IMG/VR virus record: IMGVR_UViG_3300025467_000014
Location: 1-64,000 of that record
Source of the DNA: a virus
DNA length: 64,000 bases
Direction: 5' to 3' (one strand)
In this document: positions 38,188 through 47,732 of the stretch, piece after piece
How the letters are laid out: every line of letters begins with the position of its first letter
Numbering within the stretch: position 1 is the first letter of the stretch
Position numbers and translations under genes: made by a program
Notes under the pieces: model-generated
What the model saw: only the letters and a program-made list of their open reading frames with translations
What the model was told of the DNA's origin: nothing
Database searches by the model: none

Positions 38188-39885
38188 ATGATCTACTTAA
38201 CCTCATTATTAAATCCGACTAGTAGTTACGTACTACCACAGCCCCTTTCGGTTACTACAACAAACCCTGTAACCTCATTAAGTGCTACGATAACAAATGC
38301 TGTTTCAACAATACCATCTGGTATTCAGTTAGTAAGTAACGCACCAGGTTATCAGCTTGATCAAACCGGTCGTGCAAGAACTGCTATACTCGGTCAACAA
38401 TGGTGGTATAATTCAACAACTGATAAGGATGGAGATTATCGAATGATTGAATCCTTTACGTCGACGGCAACTAGTATCTATGTTCAGAATTATGCTAGTA
38501 CATTGATGACATCAGGGACGGCAAATGGAGCTACAGCAATTAGAACAAGTCGTCGTAGACATAAACTACGTCCCGGTGTAGGTATGCAGTATTTTGGTAC
38601 CTGGTGCTGGGATGGTTATGATACAAATGTTGTAAAGCGTAAGGGTTGGTTTACTGGCTTTAATGGTTTCTTCTTTGAATTATCAGGCGGGGACATGAAC
38701 GCGGTTGTTCGTATGAGATTAATGGATGGATCTCTACTGGAAACAAGAGTACCAAGAAGTCAATTTAATGGTGATAAAATAGATGGTAATGGACCGAGTG
38801 GAGAGAACTGGAATTTACCTGCCTTATCTGCTTATACTACTAATACAATAACTCCAACAGTTACTGCTGTTTCCGTTGGTAGTACTACAGTTTGGAATGT
38901 ACGATATAGTGTAACAAATGCTGCTCAGGCTAGTGCCTTCCCTATTGGTTCTAAAGTTACTGTAAATGGATTTACTCCGTTTACGCTTAACGGACCTGCT
39001 ATTGTTCAGTCCTATAATACGGCTACTCCTTCTATTACTCTAACCTACCCATTAAGTGTTGGTAATTATAGTTCAGGGGCTAGTACTGGAAATATAATAC
39101 AAACTGCCTTCCACGGAACCCATACCTATTGGTTAGATATTATTGGTAATAGAACTAATCAAGTTCGTTTCGGTAAGGTAACCGATAAGGGTGAAGTCAT
39201 TCTACATACAATGGCCTTTGACGGTCAATTTGGTTCTCCTTATGCTAATGCTCCAGCAATGCCAGTTAGAAAAGAAATTTATAATACAGGAACTGTTAAT
39301 TATAACCCAACAATATCTATGTTCGGTTGTTCTATTAACGTTGAAGCAAATGTTGAGCTTAATCCTTATTTTTCTTCCGTATATAATAATACAATAATTA
39401 ACTGTAATTTAAACCAAGAAGTAGTTATTCTAGGAGTCGGTCAGAGATTTGGTGAACCATGGCAGAGAGGAGACATTCAGGTTCAGAGTATTGGTATTCA
39501 AGATACTGCTAATGGACCAGGCAAAAATTCGAGTCAATCACTCATCTTTTGGCGGCTCTTATTAAACCCAGGATTAAGTGGATTACCAACTCCTGTTAAT
39601 ACAGGTAAGTCAATTCAGTATTGGCCCTGTACTTCAACAACTGGACTAACAGGTAGTCAACCTAGTGGCTATGCTAATATGGGTGGAGGTTGGGAGTTAT
39701 TAACAGGATATGCATCATCAGGTGATACAATTAACGTTAATACTCAGTTAAACTTCCTTAACCTCGGATCTAATATTCAATATACAGATGCTGACAAGAT
39801 TTTCTTAACAGCTAAAATAATAGCAGCAGGTGGTGCAACTCCAGCAACTCTAGTTGGTAACATGAATGTCATTGAATCACTATAA
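38188..39885 (+). CDS. Virion protein, fibre- or baseplate-associated
   Basis: A 565-residue protein with a conserved-looking core (RRRHKLRPGVGMQYFGTWCW, then GFFFELSGGDMNAVVRMRLM) and a C-terminal half rich in short strands. It has no repeats and few Cys, unlike its neighbours, and looks like a globular trimeric or receptor-proximal structural protein. An AATAAATA box is 9 nt upstream. Family not recognised. Confidence 0.55.
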   Translation: MIYLTSLLNPTSSYVLPQPLSVTTTNPVTSLSATITNAVSTIPSGIQLVSNAPGYQLDQTGRARTAILGQQWWYNSTTDKDGDYRMIESFTSTATSIYVQNYASTLMTSGTANGATAIRTSRRRHKLRPGVGMQYFGTWCWDGYDTNVVKRKGWFTGFNGFFFELSGGDMNAVVRMRLMDGSLLETRVPRSQFNGDKIDGNGPSGENWNLPALSAYTTNTITPTVTAVSVGSTTVWNVRYSVTNAAQASAFPIGSKVTVNGFTPFTLNGPAIVQSYNTATPSITLTYPLSVGNYSSGASTGNIIQTAFHGTHTYWLDIIGNRTNQVRFGKVTDKGEVILHTMAFDGQFGSPYANAPAMPVRKEIYNTGTVNYNPTISMFGCSINVEANVELNPYFSSVYNNTIINCNLNQEVVILGVGQRFGEPWQRGDIQVQSIGIQDTANGPGKNSSQSLIFWRLLLNPGLSGLPTPVNTGKSIQYWPCTSTTGLTGSQPSGYANMGGGWELLTGYASSGDTINVNTQLNFLNLGSNIQYTDADKIFLTAKIIAAGGATPATLVGNMNVIESL

Positions 39886-39891
39886 AATAAA

Positions 39892-42800
39892 ATGCCAAAC
39901 TTAATTAATAGTTATTCTCTTTCTTCTGTAATTGGAATCGGTACCGATACTCCAAATCAGAATCTTACTGTTGTCGGTGGTATTAGTGGTAATGCTTTGG
40001 TTTATGATCAAACCGGAAACAGTAGTCAATGGAATAGTGTTTATACTAGTGTAAAAGCTAATTCCGGTTCTTATGCTACAACAAGCTATGTACAATCAAA
40101 TTACCTTAATTTAACTGGCGGTACAGTAAGAGGCAGTGTAACATTTACTGGGAATATCTCAGCACAAGGTAGCGCATATTTTGCCAACACTTTCTTTACA
40201 ACAACAAGTGCTTTGTGTGCTGTAGTTAACAGTCAGGGACCTGGTTTATACATTATACAAAAAGGATCTGGCGACATTGCTTCTTTCTATGATGGTAATA
40301 CCAATGGTGAAGTAATGCATATTGGTGCTTCATTAGGTTTACCTGGTGTTGGAATTTATACTTCAAATCCTGTTCCGGGTATTGCGTTAACTGTTAACGG
40401 TAGCATTTCATCAAATAAAGTAATATACGCAAGCGGTGGTAATAGTAATTTATGGAATAGTGCTTATAATTATGTAAATTCTACTTCAGCCACAAATAAT
40501 CCAACATATAACGCAACCACATTTAGTAAACTTTCTAGTCAAGCCTATACATTAATACCTTCTACATCTTCTATTTTACCAACTATTGGTAACAATCAAT
40601 CCATAGGTTCAGTTTGTTCTTATGTAGGTAGCGGTCAGAATAATAATATTTGCGCTACTAATACTTCTATATATGCTGGTGCTTGTAATTATAATGTATC
40701 AATTTTTTCCGGTTGTAATAATACTGTATTTGTATGTTCTCAAGGCGTTGGTCTAGATACAGGAGCTTGTATCTGTAATACTTTTATTGGTGGTGGTGTT
40801 GGTAATAGTGTTATTGCTAATACAGGTTATGATGATGGTCATATACAAAATAGCACAATTTTAAATGGATGTAACAATTCTATTTGCCAAAACGGATGGG
40901 ATGGGGGCGGTGCTGGTAGTATATGTACATCAACAATTGTTGGTGGAACGTGTAATGCTCTATCAGGATTTTGTATAACAGATTCTGTTATCGGTGGTGG
41001 TGTGCGTAATAGAATTATTTCCAGCTCTAATAGCAATTATCTCATAGAGGGTACTGTTATAGCTGGCGGTTATAATAATGTAGCTCTTGGATGCTATGTA
41101 AGTAATGCTGTAATTGGAGGTGGTTTAAATAACTGTAATTTAGGCAATTATGGTGTAATAGTAGGTGGTAATACTAATAAAATAACAAGCTGTTGTGGAG
41201 GTAATTTTATTGGTGGCGGTACATACAATACTGAAAGTGGATATAACGGAAGTAGTTTTATAGGTGGCGGGTATTGTAATACAACATCTGGTTATAGCGG
41301 AACCGACGTTATTGTCGGTGGTGCTCATAACACGTCATCAGCTTATAATGGTAATAATTTTATTGGTGCAGGTTATTGTAACTGTATTGACGGTACAAGT
41401 TCAGAATGTAATACTGGATCGTCGGTAATAGTTGGAGGAGGTAGCAATTATGTATTGGGTGCTAATAGCTCTATTGTAGGCGGTGCACATAACTCACTAA
41501 GTGCCAGCCAGGCATTTATTGGCGGTGGTTTTTATAACTGCGGATGTGGTGACTATTCTATAATCGGTGCCGGTAGTTACAATTGTATTAGTTTAGGTTC
41601 AACAGATAGTAGCTATGCTGCCTGTTTAATTGCTGCATTTATAGGATCCGGTAACTTAAATGTAATTTGCTCTTACAATTACGGTTATATTAATTCTCAT
41701 AGTTGTATAACAAACGCTTCTATTATAAACGGTTGCAGTAATACAATTAATACAGTAGGTTGTAGTAGTCAGTTCGGTTGCAATACGTGTGCAATAATTA
41801 ACAACACCGTAATTGGATCAGGTAATAGTAATTGTGTTACTGCCTGCTCGTATGATTGTGCGTCAGCAATAATAGATAATGTGGGTATTCTGAACGGGTA
41901 TGGTAATGTAGTTTGTATGACCGCAGATGGTATTAACGAAAATACCGGTGCTAGTACTTGTACTCAAAGTTCTCTTAAAGATTCCACTATCATAGGTGGA
42001 AGAAGTAATGTAATATCTAGTCGAGCTTGCATTAATGCTAATTTTGCTGGTATATCTGCATCTACTATTGTCGGTGGTTATAAGAATTGTATACAGAATT
42101 TCAATTCAACAAGTCCTCTTGGTTCTATGTCATTTATAGCAGGTGGTTGCTGTAATACAATTAGTGGTGCATGTAATGTGTTCGTGTTGGGATCAAATAT
42201 TAATGCACCTACAAATGATTACACATATACAAATAATATTTGCTCTGGTATTATTATTGGCTCTGATATATGTGTAACCGGAATTCCTGCGTGTAGTAAT
42301 CAATGGACTAGCGCGTATACAATGACAAAATCTAATAGCGCTAACTGGAATACAGCATATCAAACTGTTTCTACTATTCCTTATACATTAATCAATGCTA
42401 CAAGTTCCATACGACCAATAAGAGGTAATAATACAGCATCAGGTACATACTCATCTATCGCAGGTGGTGCTTATAACATATCTTCTGGATTAAGATCGTT
42501 TATTGCAGCAGGATCCGGTAATGATACAAAAGGATTTGCTAATACATTTATTCTTGGTACCGGGTTAAGTGCTACAGCTGCTAACTATACTTACGTTAAT
42601 AATATTTCATCACAAGGAGCAATAGCAGCTGCTGGTATAATAACATCTAATTATTCTGGAGCTACAGATTCATCCTTACTCTTTACAGGTAGAAATGATA
42701 AGGGTGGAGGAGGTGCAGGAAATTATTATAATGACTTTATTAGAGTAGTTGGTGGTAACGGTATAGCTAGTATGTACCTTAGAGCTAACTATACTGGTGG

Positions 42801-43413
42801 TATTGAGTTTCTTAATAGTCCCTATACAGCAACAACACTCACTGTATCTCAATCAGGTATGATTGGTCTCAAACAGACAACAGTACAGACTAATAATATT
42901 CCAAGTAATAATGCTATATCATTTAACGGTCATAGTTATATAAACGATGATGGTAATTTACATATTACGGCATCAGACGGTTCAATCTGGATTAATACAA
43001 ATAGTAGTAGTGATATTGTCTTAAATGGACAGAACTCTTCTGGAGGTGTACAGGCATTTGGTACCTTCCGAATGAATTCCGGTTACGGTTCTGTAGCTCC
43101 AGTTTATGGGGTACGAGCATGGATAAATTTTAGTGTTAATACATCTAATGGTGCTATAACGACGAATGGAAGCGGTAATTTAAGTGTATCTCGATCAGGT
43201 ACTGGTACCTATGTCTTTACGTTTGGTACAGCTATGCCAGATGCAAATTACAGTGTAACGGCAACAGCACAAACCCCAAATAGTAACTCTGACGTTGCTT
43301 GTAATATAGCTAATGGTGTATCACTGTCAACAACAGGATTCACTTTACAAACAGCGCGTTACGGTACAGGTAATGAAGACGCGACACTGGTGTGTGTACA
43401 GGTTGTAAGATAA
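39892..43413 (+). CDS. Cys-rich trimeric-adhesin-like fibre
   Basis: A 1173-residue protein. It opens with IGIGTDTPNQNLTVVGGISG, typical of phage fibres, followed by a short W-repeat stalk. From about 240 to 780 it is a long YadA-head-like roll whose units (IGGGxxNxxSGxxS) carry roughly 45 Cys in all, many at the residue just before the conserved Asn (CN). Two neck motifs follow (FVLGSN...YTYTNNIC, FILGTG...YTYVNNISSQG), then a C-terminal beta domain (VRAWINFSVNTSNGAI...) like the tip domains of marine-phage fibres. Confidence 0.7.
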   Translation: MPNLINSYSLSSVIGIGTDTPNQNLTVVGGISGNALVYDQTGNSSQWNSVYTSVKANSGSYATTSYVQSNYLNLTGGTVRGSVTFTGNISAQGSAYFANTFFTTTSALCAVVNSQGPGLYIIQKGSGDIASFYDGNTNGEVMHIGASLGLPGVGIYTSNPVPGIALTVNGSISSNKVIYASGGNSNLWNSAYNYVNSTSATNNPTYNATTFSKLSSQAYTLIPSTSSILPTIGNNQSIGSVCSYVGSGQNNNICATNTSIYAGACNYNVSIFSGCNNTVFVCSQGVGLDTGACICNTFIGGGVGNSVIANTGYDDGHIQNSTILNGCNNSICQNGWDGGGAGSICTSTIVGGTCNALSGFCITDSVIGGGVRNRIISSSNSNYLIEGTVIAGGYNNVALGCYVSNAVIGGGLNNCNLGNYGVIVGGNTNKITSCCGGNFIGGGTYNTESGYNGSSFIGGGYCNTTSGYSGTDVIVGGAHNTSSAYNGNNFIGAGYCNCIDGTSSECNTGSSVIVGGGSNYVLGANSSIVGGAHNSLSASQAFIGGGFYNCGCGDYSIIGAGSYNCISLGSTDSSYAACLIAAFIGSGNLNVICSYNYGYINSHSCITNASIINGCSNTINTVGCSSQFGCNTCAIINNTVIGSGNSNCVTACSYDCASAIIDNVGILNGYGNVVCMTADGINENTGASTCTQSSLKDSTIIGGRSNVISSRACINANFAGISASTIVGGYKNCIQNFNSTSPLGSMSFIAGGCCNTISGACNVFVLGSNINAPTNDYTYTNNICSGIIIGSDICVTGIPACSNQWTSAYTMTKSNSANWNTAYQTVSTIPYTLINATSSIRPIRGNNTASGTYSSIAGGAYNISSGLRSFIAAGSGNDTKGFANTFILGTGLSATAANYTYVNNISSQGAIAAAGIITSNYSGATDSSLLFTGRNDKGGGGAGNYYNDFIRVVGGNGIASMYLRANYTGGIEFLNSPYTATTLTVSQSGMIGLKQTTVQTNNIPSNNAISFNGHSYINDDGNLHITASDGSIWINTNSSSDIVLNGQNSSGGVQAFGTFRMNSGYGSVAPVYGVRAWINFSVNTSNGAITTNGSGNLSVSRSGTGTYVFTFGTAMPDANYSVTATAQTPNSNSDVACNIANGVSLSTTGFTLQTARYGTGNEDATLVCVQVVR

Positions 43414-43437
43414 TATCTTTTAATTTTAAAATTTTAA

Positions 43438-43445
43438 TATAAATA
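43438..43445 (+). promoter_or_regulatory. Late promoter box TATAAATA, 6 nt before ATG
   Basis: Exact T4 late consensus, followed by aaatat and ATG at 43452. Confidence 0.7.
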
Positions 43446-43451
43446 AAATAT

Positions 43452-43691
43452 ATGGACATTATATTGCAGCCTGAACAAATTATAACTCTACCTGACCCTA
43501 TCGTAATACAAGCTATCAGAGATCAATTTATTCAAAAGAGAATTATTGCTAGAATTAAAGGTTTACCGCAAGCTGTTATTCTTTGGGATGGACCTGATCA
43601 ATATGCTGCTGCTGGAAATTGGACAAATGATACAGTTCTTGCTCAGGCTTCTGCAGTTCTTGCTCTTTCTTCTATTCCTTGGGCTATTTAG
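43452..43691 (+). CDS. Small hypothetical protein after the fibre array
   Basis: A 79-residue protein starting MDIILQPEQIITLPDPIVIQ, with a Tyr/Ala-rich helical C-terminus. The perfect late box makes it a distinct late unit. Position after a fibre gene would suit a fibre chaperone, but there is no sequence proof. It overlaps the sulfotransferase gene tail to tail by 8 nt. Confidence 0.55.
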   Translation: MDIILQPEQIITLPDPIVIQAIRDQFIQKRIIARIKGLPQAVILWDGPDQYAAAGNWTNDTVLAQASAVLALSSIPWAI

Positions 43692-44502
43692 TATACCCGA
43701 ATCCCTGTTGATACCAAGCAAAATTATTATCTATCCAATCACATACCTGTTTTCCTAAAATTGTATTGTAGTCAGGTGTAAGAGGTTGAACAGATTGACG
43801 GATAGTATGAAGATCGGATGTTAAACCGTAAACAGAGTCATCTTCCTTAATTGACTGCTCAACATTATTAAAGTCGTGCTTAAAGGGATTCAATCCAAGA
43901 TATTGATAGATCTTATTCATCTCTCTTTCAGGATACGATGTAAGATCCTCAGCCCTAATATAAAGAACCTCCTTATTAATGCCTTCTAGCATTGTTTGCT
44001 GAAGACGTTCTAAAGCAAGACCTACTGGAGGCCCTGCAACCCATGCGTCAATACGTTTTGCCGTTGATGTTCCTCTCATCTCCGCGTGATTCTGTATAGC
44101 TTGATGGTGTTCTGGACTATTTCTATAAATCTTCTCCATCGAAGAAAATACACTTTTTAAATTTCTTACCATACAAATCATTTTTGGCTTATAAGGCATC
44201 ATATGCTCAAACCAACGGTAATGAATTGTACCACCTCTTGTCTTAATACAGAGATTAGGCTTATCTGAGTAACTATTAGCATACCCCTCTAATCCACCCC
44301 AGCAAAACCCTTTCCATGCCTTAGCAGCAATTTCTGGATCTATAGCTTTAACTTCCGGTGTACTTGTATAGTTCATTCTAGCTCCATACAAGTATTCTAA
44401 TACAGGGTCAGTTGGTGTAGCTGCAATTTCAGGATTTTGATTGAGAATACACTGCAGAAGTGTACTCATACTACGAGGCATAGAGGAGTTAAAGAATATC
44501 AT
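43684..44502 (-). CDS. Sulfotransferase-family protein
   Basis: A 272-residue protein from the ATG at 44500-44502. The N-terminal SSMPRSMSTLL (about 6-16) is the PAPS 5'-phosphosulfate loop, and CMVRNLKSVFSSM (about 120-135) resembles the 3'-phosphate-binding region. Such enzymes move sulfate from PAPS to a sugar or protein hydroxyl, and homologues are known in cyanophages. A Met 51 nt upstream would overlap the glycosyltransferase gene. The pair with that gene suggests stepwise glycan decoration; the acceptor is unknown. Confidence 0.75.
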   Translation of the reverse strand: MIFFNSSMPRSMSTLLQCILNQNPEIAATPTDPVLEYLYGARMNYTSTPEVKAIDPEIAAKAWKGFCWGGLEGYANSYSDKPNLCIKTRGGTIHYRWFEHMMPYKPKMICMVRNLKSVFSSMEKIYRNSPEHHQAIQNHAEMRGTSTAKRIDAWVAGPPVGLALERLQQTMLEGINKEVLYIRAEDLTSYPEREMNKIYQYLGLNPFKHDFNNVEQSIKEDDSVYGLTSDLHTIRQSVQPLTPDYNTILGKQVCDWIDNNFAWYQQGFGYTK

Positions 44503-44503
44503 A

Positions 44504-45445
44504 TTACATGGTAATTGTATTAACAGTTTTCGGCATATCAAATAATAATTCACCTGTTTTTGAACCTAATAGAGATTCAACAAACTGATCCTTATCAAAC
44601 ATCTTATTAATATTATCATATGGACATTCATGGAATCTACCACCAGTCCAGTCATCTGATTCAAGATAACTATCTATACGGTGACGGAAAGTCTCAGCTC
44701 CAGTAGCAACAATATTAGTATGAATATCGTGACCGAATACAACAGGTGAGTTAGAAATCCACCCTACTGTTGCTGACTTATTAAAAGCTGCTGCTGCATG
44801 CTGAGCAAAAGAATCAATACAAAGAAACTTATCAGAGAGAGCAATATAACAGAAAAGATTTCTAAAGCTATCTGTTATTTTAATTGTACCACCAATATCT
44901 GGTTGATTGTCTCTACGGATATGAAGAATCTTACTAAAATTACCGCGAACGGCATCAACAACTTCTTGAGCAAATACTGGTGGTAAATCTCTTGACCATG
45001 AATATGGATGACCCTGTTGCTCAGCACCTCCACTAGATTGAATGAGAAGAACAGGACCATCTTTCTGCATCTGTTGTTGAGCAAAGATAATTTCACGCTC
45101 TGTTAGGAAAATATTTGGCTTGTCATCAATACAAGGTATACCGAATGTATCACACCAAATACCAGCTAAGGACTTCCTCCGATAAAGTAAGTCTTCGGTA
45201 TGATAAGGCTCCATTCTAAAAATCTTTGTTTCCTTTTTATCAATATAGTCGTCGTAAAAATATGGTATATTGCCAAATTTATACACTCGGTAGATATTTG
45301 GATTATGAATGAATACCTCAGGGTACGCACATACTACAATAATTTTATGTTCAGGGTAGGCAGCTTTAATAGATTTAACTACAGCCGTACCTACAATATT
45401 TTTTCCACAACCACCGTCAATGTGAAAGATAGCAAATTTATCCAT
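44504..45445 (-). CDS. GT9/heptosyltransferase-like glycosyltransferase
   Basis: A 313-residue protein with the GT-B layout of GT9 heptosyltransferases: an N-terminal Rossmann half (FAIFHIDGGCGKNIVGTAVV, KIIVVCAYPEVF) and a C-terminal half with IQSSGGAEQQGHPYS and IDSFAQHAAAAFNKSATVGW. Such enzymes transfer heptose or a similar sugar in LPS cores. The sulfotransferase starts 1 nt after its stop, so they form a two-gene operon between fibre arrays. Possible targets are the host LPS or the phage's own fibres. Confidence 0.7.
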   Translation of the reverse strand: MDKFAIFHIDGGCGKNIVGTAVVKSIKAAYPEHKIIVVCAYPEVFIHNPNIYRVYKFGNIPYFYDDYIDKKETKIFRMEPYHTEDLLYRRKSLAGIWCDTFGIPCIDDKPNIFLTEREIIFAQQQMQKDGPVLLIQSSGGAEQQGHPYSWSRDLPPVFAQEVVDAVRGNFSKILHIRRDNQPDIGGTIKITDSFRNLFCYIALSDKFLCIDSFAQHAAAAFNKSATVGWISNSPVVFGHDIHTNIVATGAETFRHRIDSYLESDDWTGGRFHECPYDNINKMFDKDQFVESLLGSKTGELLFDMPKTVNTITM

Positions 45446-45532
45446 ATCTTAAATTTAGACCGCTTTAATAGATAATCAATAGAGAAATTAAAAGAGTTGC
45501 ATATTCTTTTGCTTTAATCTATAACTAGAAAT

Positions 45533-45913
45533 ATGACAAACATGATTGATTCCATTATTAACTATACCCTTCGTTCAAAGTATAATACTCTGAATAAGAT
45601 CGGTAATACTCTTTATGTTAACAGGCAGATGATTATTAATAGGGAGAAATTTGTTACTGAGAGTATTGTCGGTAGTGATACAATGAGAGATATTCTTATG
45701 GAGATGAAGCTTCTTCTCAATGGTCGATATGCTGGTAATAAGGATTATCTCTTTGAGCGTATGGAATATCTTATTACGTGTGGTTTTAAGTTACAGCCAA
45801 AACCTACATTTATTGTTAATAAAAAGAAAGTATCAGAACTCCGTAAGCCAAAGAAACAACTCCGTTGTAAGAAGAGCGGTAAGTTTATTGCTAAGGCTAA
45901 GAATAAGAAGTAA
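45533..45913 (+). CDS. Small basic protein
   Basis: A 126-residue protein with a helical body and a very basic end (KKQLRCKKSGKFIAKAKNKK). TATAAC lies 7 nt before the ATG with TTGCAT further upstream, a host-type promoter. Codons lean towards AAG, CGT and CTC as in the other early genes. Possible nucleic-acid binding; function unknown. Confidence 0.6.
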   Translation: MTNMIDSIINYTLRSKYNTLNKIGNTLYVNRQMIINREKFVTESIVGSDTMRDILMEMKLLLNGRYAGNKDYLFERMEYLITCGFKLQPKPTFIVNKKKVSELRKPKKQLRCKKSGKFIAKAKNKK

Positions 45914-45927
45914 TATAAACTAGCATA

Positions 45928-45935
45928 CATAAATA
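45928..45935 (+). promoter_or_regulatory. Late promoter box CATAAATA, 5 nt before ATG
   Basis: Box, then cttgt and the ATG at 45941. Confidence 0.65.
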
Positions 45936-45940
45936 CTTGT

Positions 45941-46195
45941 ATGCTTAGCTTTAAAGACTTTCATAAAAAAACTCCTACTCAATTTCGAGTAGGAGACAGG
46001 GTACGCAACTGTAATCCAGAATGTGAGCACTATGGTAGTACAGGACTTATAACTAAAATTTTAGATTTAGTTGATAAGAAAATTCCAGGTAATGTTGTCG
46101 GTAAAGCCGTTAAATATAAGTGTGATTGTTGCGGTAATAACTGGAATGAAGGTGATGAGTTAGAAAAAACAATTGATCAAGTAGAAAAAATCTAA
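45941..46195 (+). CDS. Small Cys-containing protein with capsid-targeting-like N-terminus
   Basis: An 84-residue protein starting MLSFKDFHKKTPTQFRVGDR. It has RVRNCNPECEHYGSTGLI, as in KOW/SH3-like turns, and a C-terminal CDCCGNNW that may bind zinc. The first seven residues match the MLSFKxY/F motif shared with other late genes here, though without a clear xxE cleavage site. Late box 5 nt upstream. Confidence 0.55.
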   Translation: MLSFKDFHKKTPTQFRVGDRVRNCNPECEHYGSTGLITKILDLVDKKIPGNVVGKAVKYKCDCCGNNWNEGDELEKTIDQVEKI

Positions 46196-46217
46196 ATCTT
46201 TAATAAGATATACTAAT

Positions 46218-46439
46218 ATGACTATAGATGAATTAAAAAAGGACTTGAGATTACTTGCTCAGGCTCAGGATGCTTTTACAGAAGAGGGTTGGGTTCGTGT
46301 TGAATCAATACAAAAAGAAAGTAAAAGTAATTCTACAGCATATGGTACTGTTTACATGAAGGATGATAAAAAGTTTTATTTAAATCTCACAACAGCTGTT
46401 AAAGCCTTACAACTCCTTAATCAAAATTATATTCCATAA
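46218..46439 (+). CDS. Small hypothetical protein
   Basis: A 73-residue protein starting MTIDELKKDLRLLAQAQDAF, helical then strand-rich. A TATACT element lies 3 nt before the ATG. Function unknown. Confidence 0.5.
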   Translation: MTIDELKKDLRLLAQAQDAFTEEGWVRVESIQKESKSNSTAYGTVYMKDDKKFYLNLTTAVKALQLLNQNYIP

Positions 46440-46474
46440 ATTTGATTAAATATCTATAGAAAGATTGCAATTTT

Positions 46475-46660
46475 ATGATGAAGTCATTTGATATAGATTT
46501 TAAGGGTATTAGTTATAAAATTGATGTTGTTGAAGAAGACGATGATGTAGAAATTTTTGTAGAACGTGATAAAGATGAAGAAGATATCCCCGATAATGAA
46601 CTTCTAGCTATTGTAGAATATCTTGTTCATGAAGGGTTTGTAAAACCACCAGCGGAATAA
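46475..46660 (+). CDS. Small acidic hypothetical protein
   Basis: A 61-residue, strongly acidic protein (MMKSFDIDFKGISYKIDVVE...), with two strands and a C-terminal helix. An ATTAAATA box is 22 nt upstream, leaving room for a short leader with an AGAAAG sequence. An acidic partner or inhibitor role is possible but unproven. Confidence 0.5.
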   Translation: MMKSFDIDFKGISYKIDVVEEDDDVEIFVERDKDEEDIPDNELLAIVEYLVHEGFVKPPAE

Positions 46661-46692
46661 AAAAAGCTCTATCTAATTAAAGATAGAGCCTT
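46656..46692. terminator. Bidirectional terminator
   Basis: Stem GCTCTATCT (46666-46674) / AGATAGAGC (46681-46689). On the minus strand it is followed by a T run (from the A tract at 46658-46665), a strong terminator for the histone-like gene. On the plus strand it is followed by CTTCCTTT, a weaker one. Confidence 0.85.
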
Positions 46693-46711
46693 CCTTTAGC
46701 ACCAACAAATT

Positions 46712-46900
46712 TTACTTAGCTTCTTTTCTAGCAGTCTTTTCTTCTTGAATAGATTTACGCTCAGTACGTGCAAACTTAATAAGCTCTTGAAGAGCCTTGC
46801 GTGCACGAGTCCCGGCGGAATTATTACCACTTCTAAACTTTGTGACCTCTGTTACAAATGTTTCTGTTATTGTTTTGAATGTTTCGATTGAGTCTGACAT
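46712..46900 (-). CDS. Histone H1/Hc1-like small DNA-binding protein
   Basis: A 62-residue basic helical protein. Residues about 23-55 (GNNSAGTRARKALQELIKFA) closely resemble the Hc1-like histone H1 family found in Bacteroidota, Chlamydiae and relatives, which condense or coat DNA. It lacks the long Lys/Ala tail of chlamydial Hc1. It stands alone on the minus strand with its own terminator. A role in compacting phage or host DNA is inferred. Confidence 0.65.
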   Translation of the reverse strand: MSDSIETFKTITETFVTEVTKFRSGNNSAGTRARKALQELIKFARTERKSIQEEKTARKEAK

Positions 46901-46936
46901 ATAAGGATTTATATTAATGATATATTAATGCAACTC

Positions 46937-47218
46937 CTAGTGACGGTGATCGAGTTCTTTTGCCTTATCATCCTCACGTTCACGTTCAGCAAGTCTCTCT
47001 ACAGAACCATCGATAAACGCTCTCCATGCAATTAAAGCTTGTACAAAGAAGTTTAAAAATATTGTGATCCAGCGAATAGGTGTAATATCACTCCAATGAT
47101 CATGAGAACATGTATAATGGGAGAGATCACTTAGAAGAGAAGAAAATGATGCAATAGAAATATATAAAAATAATTTTGCAGGTACACCGGAAATATATGG
47201 GTATTCTTTAAGTTTCAT
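46937..47218 (-). CDS. Small membrane protein
   Basis: A 93-residue protein with two hydrophobic segments (about 14-32 and 48-66) and a charged tail (LAEREREDDKAKELDHRH). Function unknown. Confidence 0.5.
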   Translation of the reverse strand: MKLKEYPYISGVPAKLFLYISIASFSSLLSDLSHYTCSHDHWSDITPIRWITIFLNFFVQALIAWRAFIDGSVERLAEREREDDKAKELDHRH

Positions 47219-47228
47219 TTATAATATT

Positions 47229-47236
47229 TATAAATA
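47229..47236 (+). promoter_or_regulatory. Late promoter box TATAAATA
   Basis: Exact T4 late consensus 8 nt before the ATG at 47245. Confidence 0.65.
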
Positions 47237-47244
47237 TTTAATAT

Positions 47245-47730
47245 ATGAATAACGACCAACACTTAATTGCTGAAGCTTATAAGCGTGTTTATCTTGAATC
47301 CGATAATGATTACATTAGTGATGAATTACGTGCTGGTGCTTTAGAGCATGAAGATAAGGAAGCAGCTCAAGCTGATATCAAGAAATACGATGCAAGTCAA
47401 TTAGGTAAAGATATACTCTGGCAAAAATTCTTAAGTGTACCAAAACAAATAGGAAGAAGCAAAGCAGCAATAGAAAAACATAAGCTTGATTATGATATTT
47501 ATAGAGTTGTAACCCGTGCTTACCTTGACGCAGTTGATGCAACTAAACATAGAGAAGAAGGATCGTATGATCCGAATATAGTTAATGAATATTTCGATAA
47601 GGCACTTAGCGAAATTAAAAAATATTATATTACTACCCCAGAACAGGATGCAAAATTAAAGGATGCTTGGCTTCATTGGTATGGTTCAGAAAAAGCACGT
47701 AGAGAATCTTTTTTTCCAAAACGTAAGTAA
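47245..47730 (+). CDS. Putative packaged protein with LIAEAY N-terminus
   Basis: A 161-residue helical, charged protein. Its N-terminus MNNDQHLIAEAYKRVYLES contains LIAE, the IxE cleavage pattern of T4 prohead protease substrates. It is followed by AYKRVYLE, seen at N-termini of many T4-like phage proteins. The rest has no known domain. It starts a late operon with 47733. Confidence 0.55.
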   Translation: MNNDQHLIAEAYKRVYLESDNDYISDELRAGALEHEDKEAAQADIKKYDASQLGKDILWQKFLSVPKQIGRSKAAIEKHKLDYDIYRVVTRAYLDAVDATKHREEGSYDPNIVNEYFDKALSEIKKYYITTPEQDAKLKDAWLHWYGSEKARRESFFPKRK

Positions 47731-47732
47731 TC

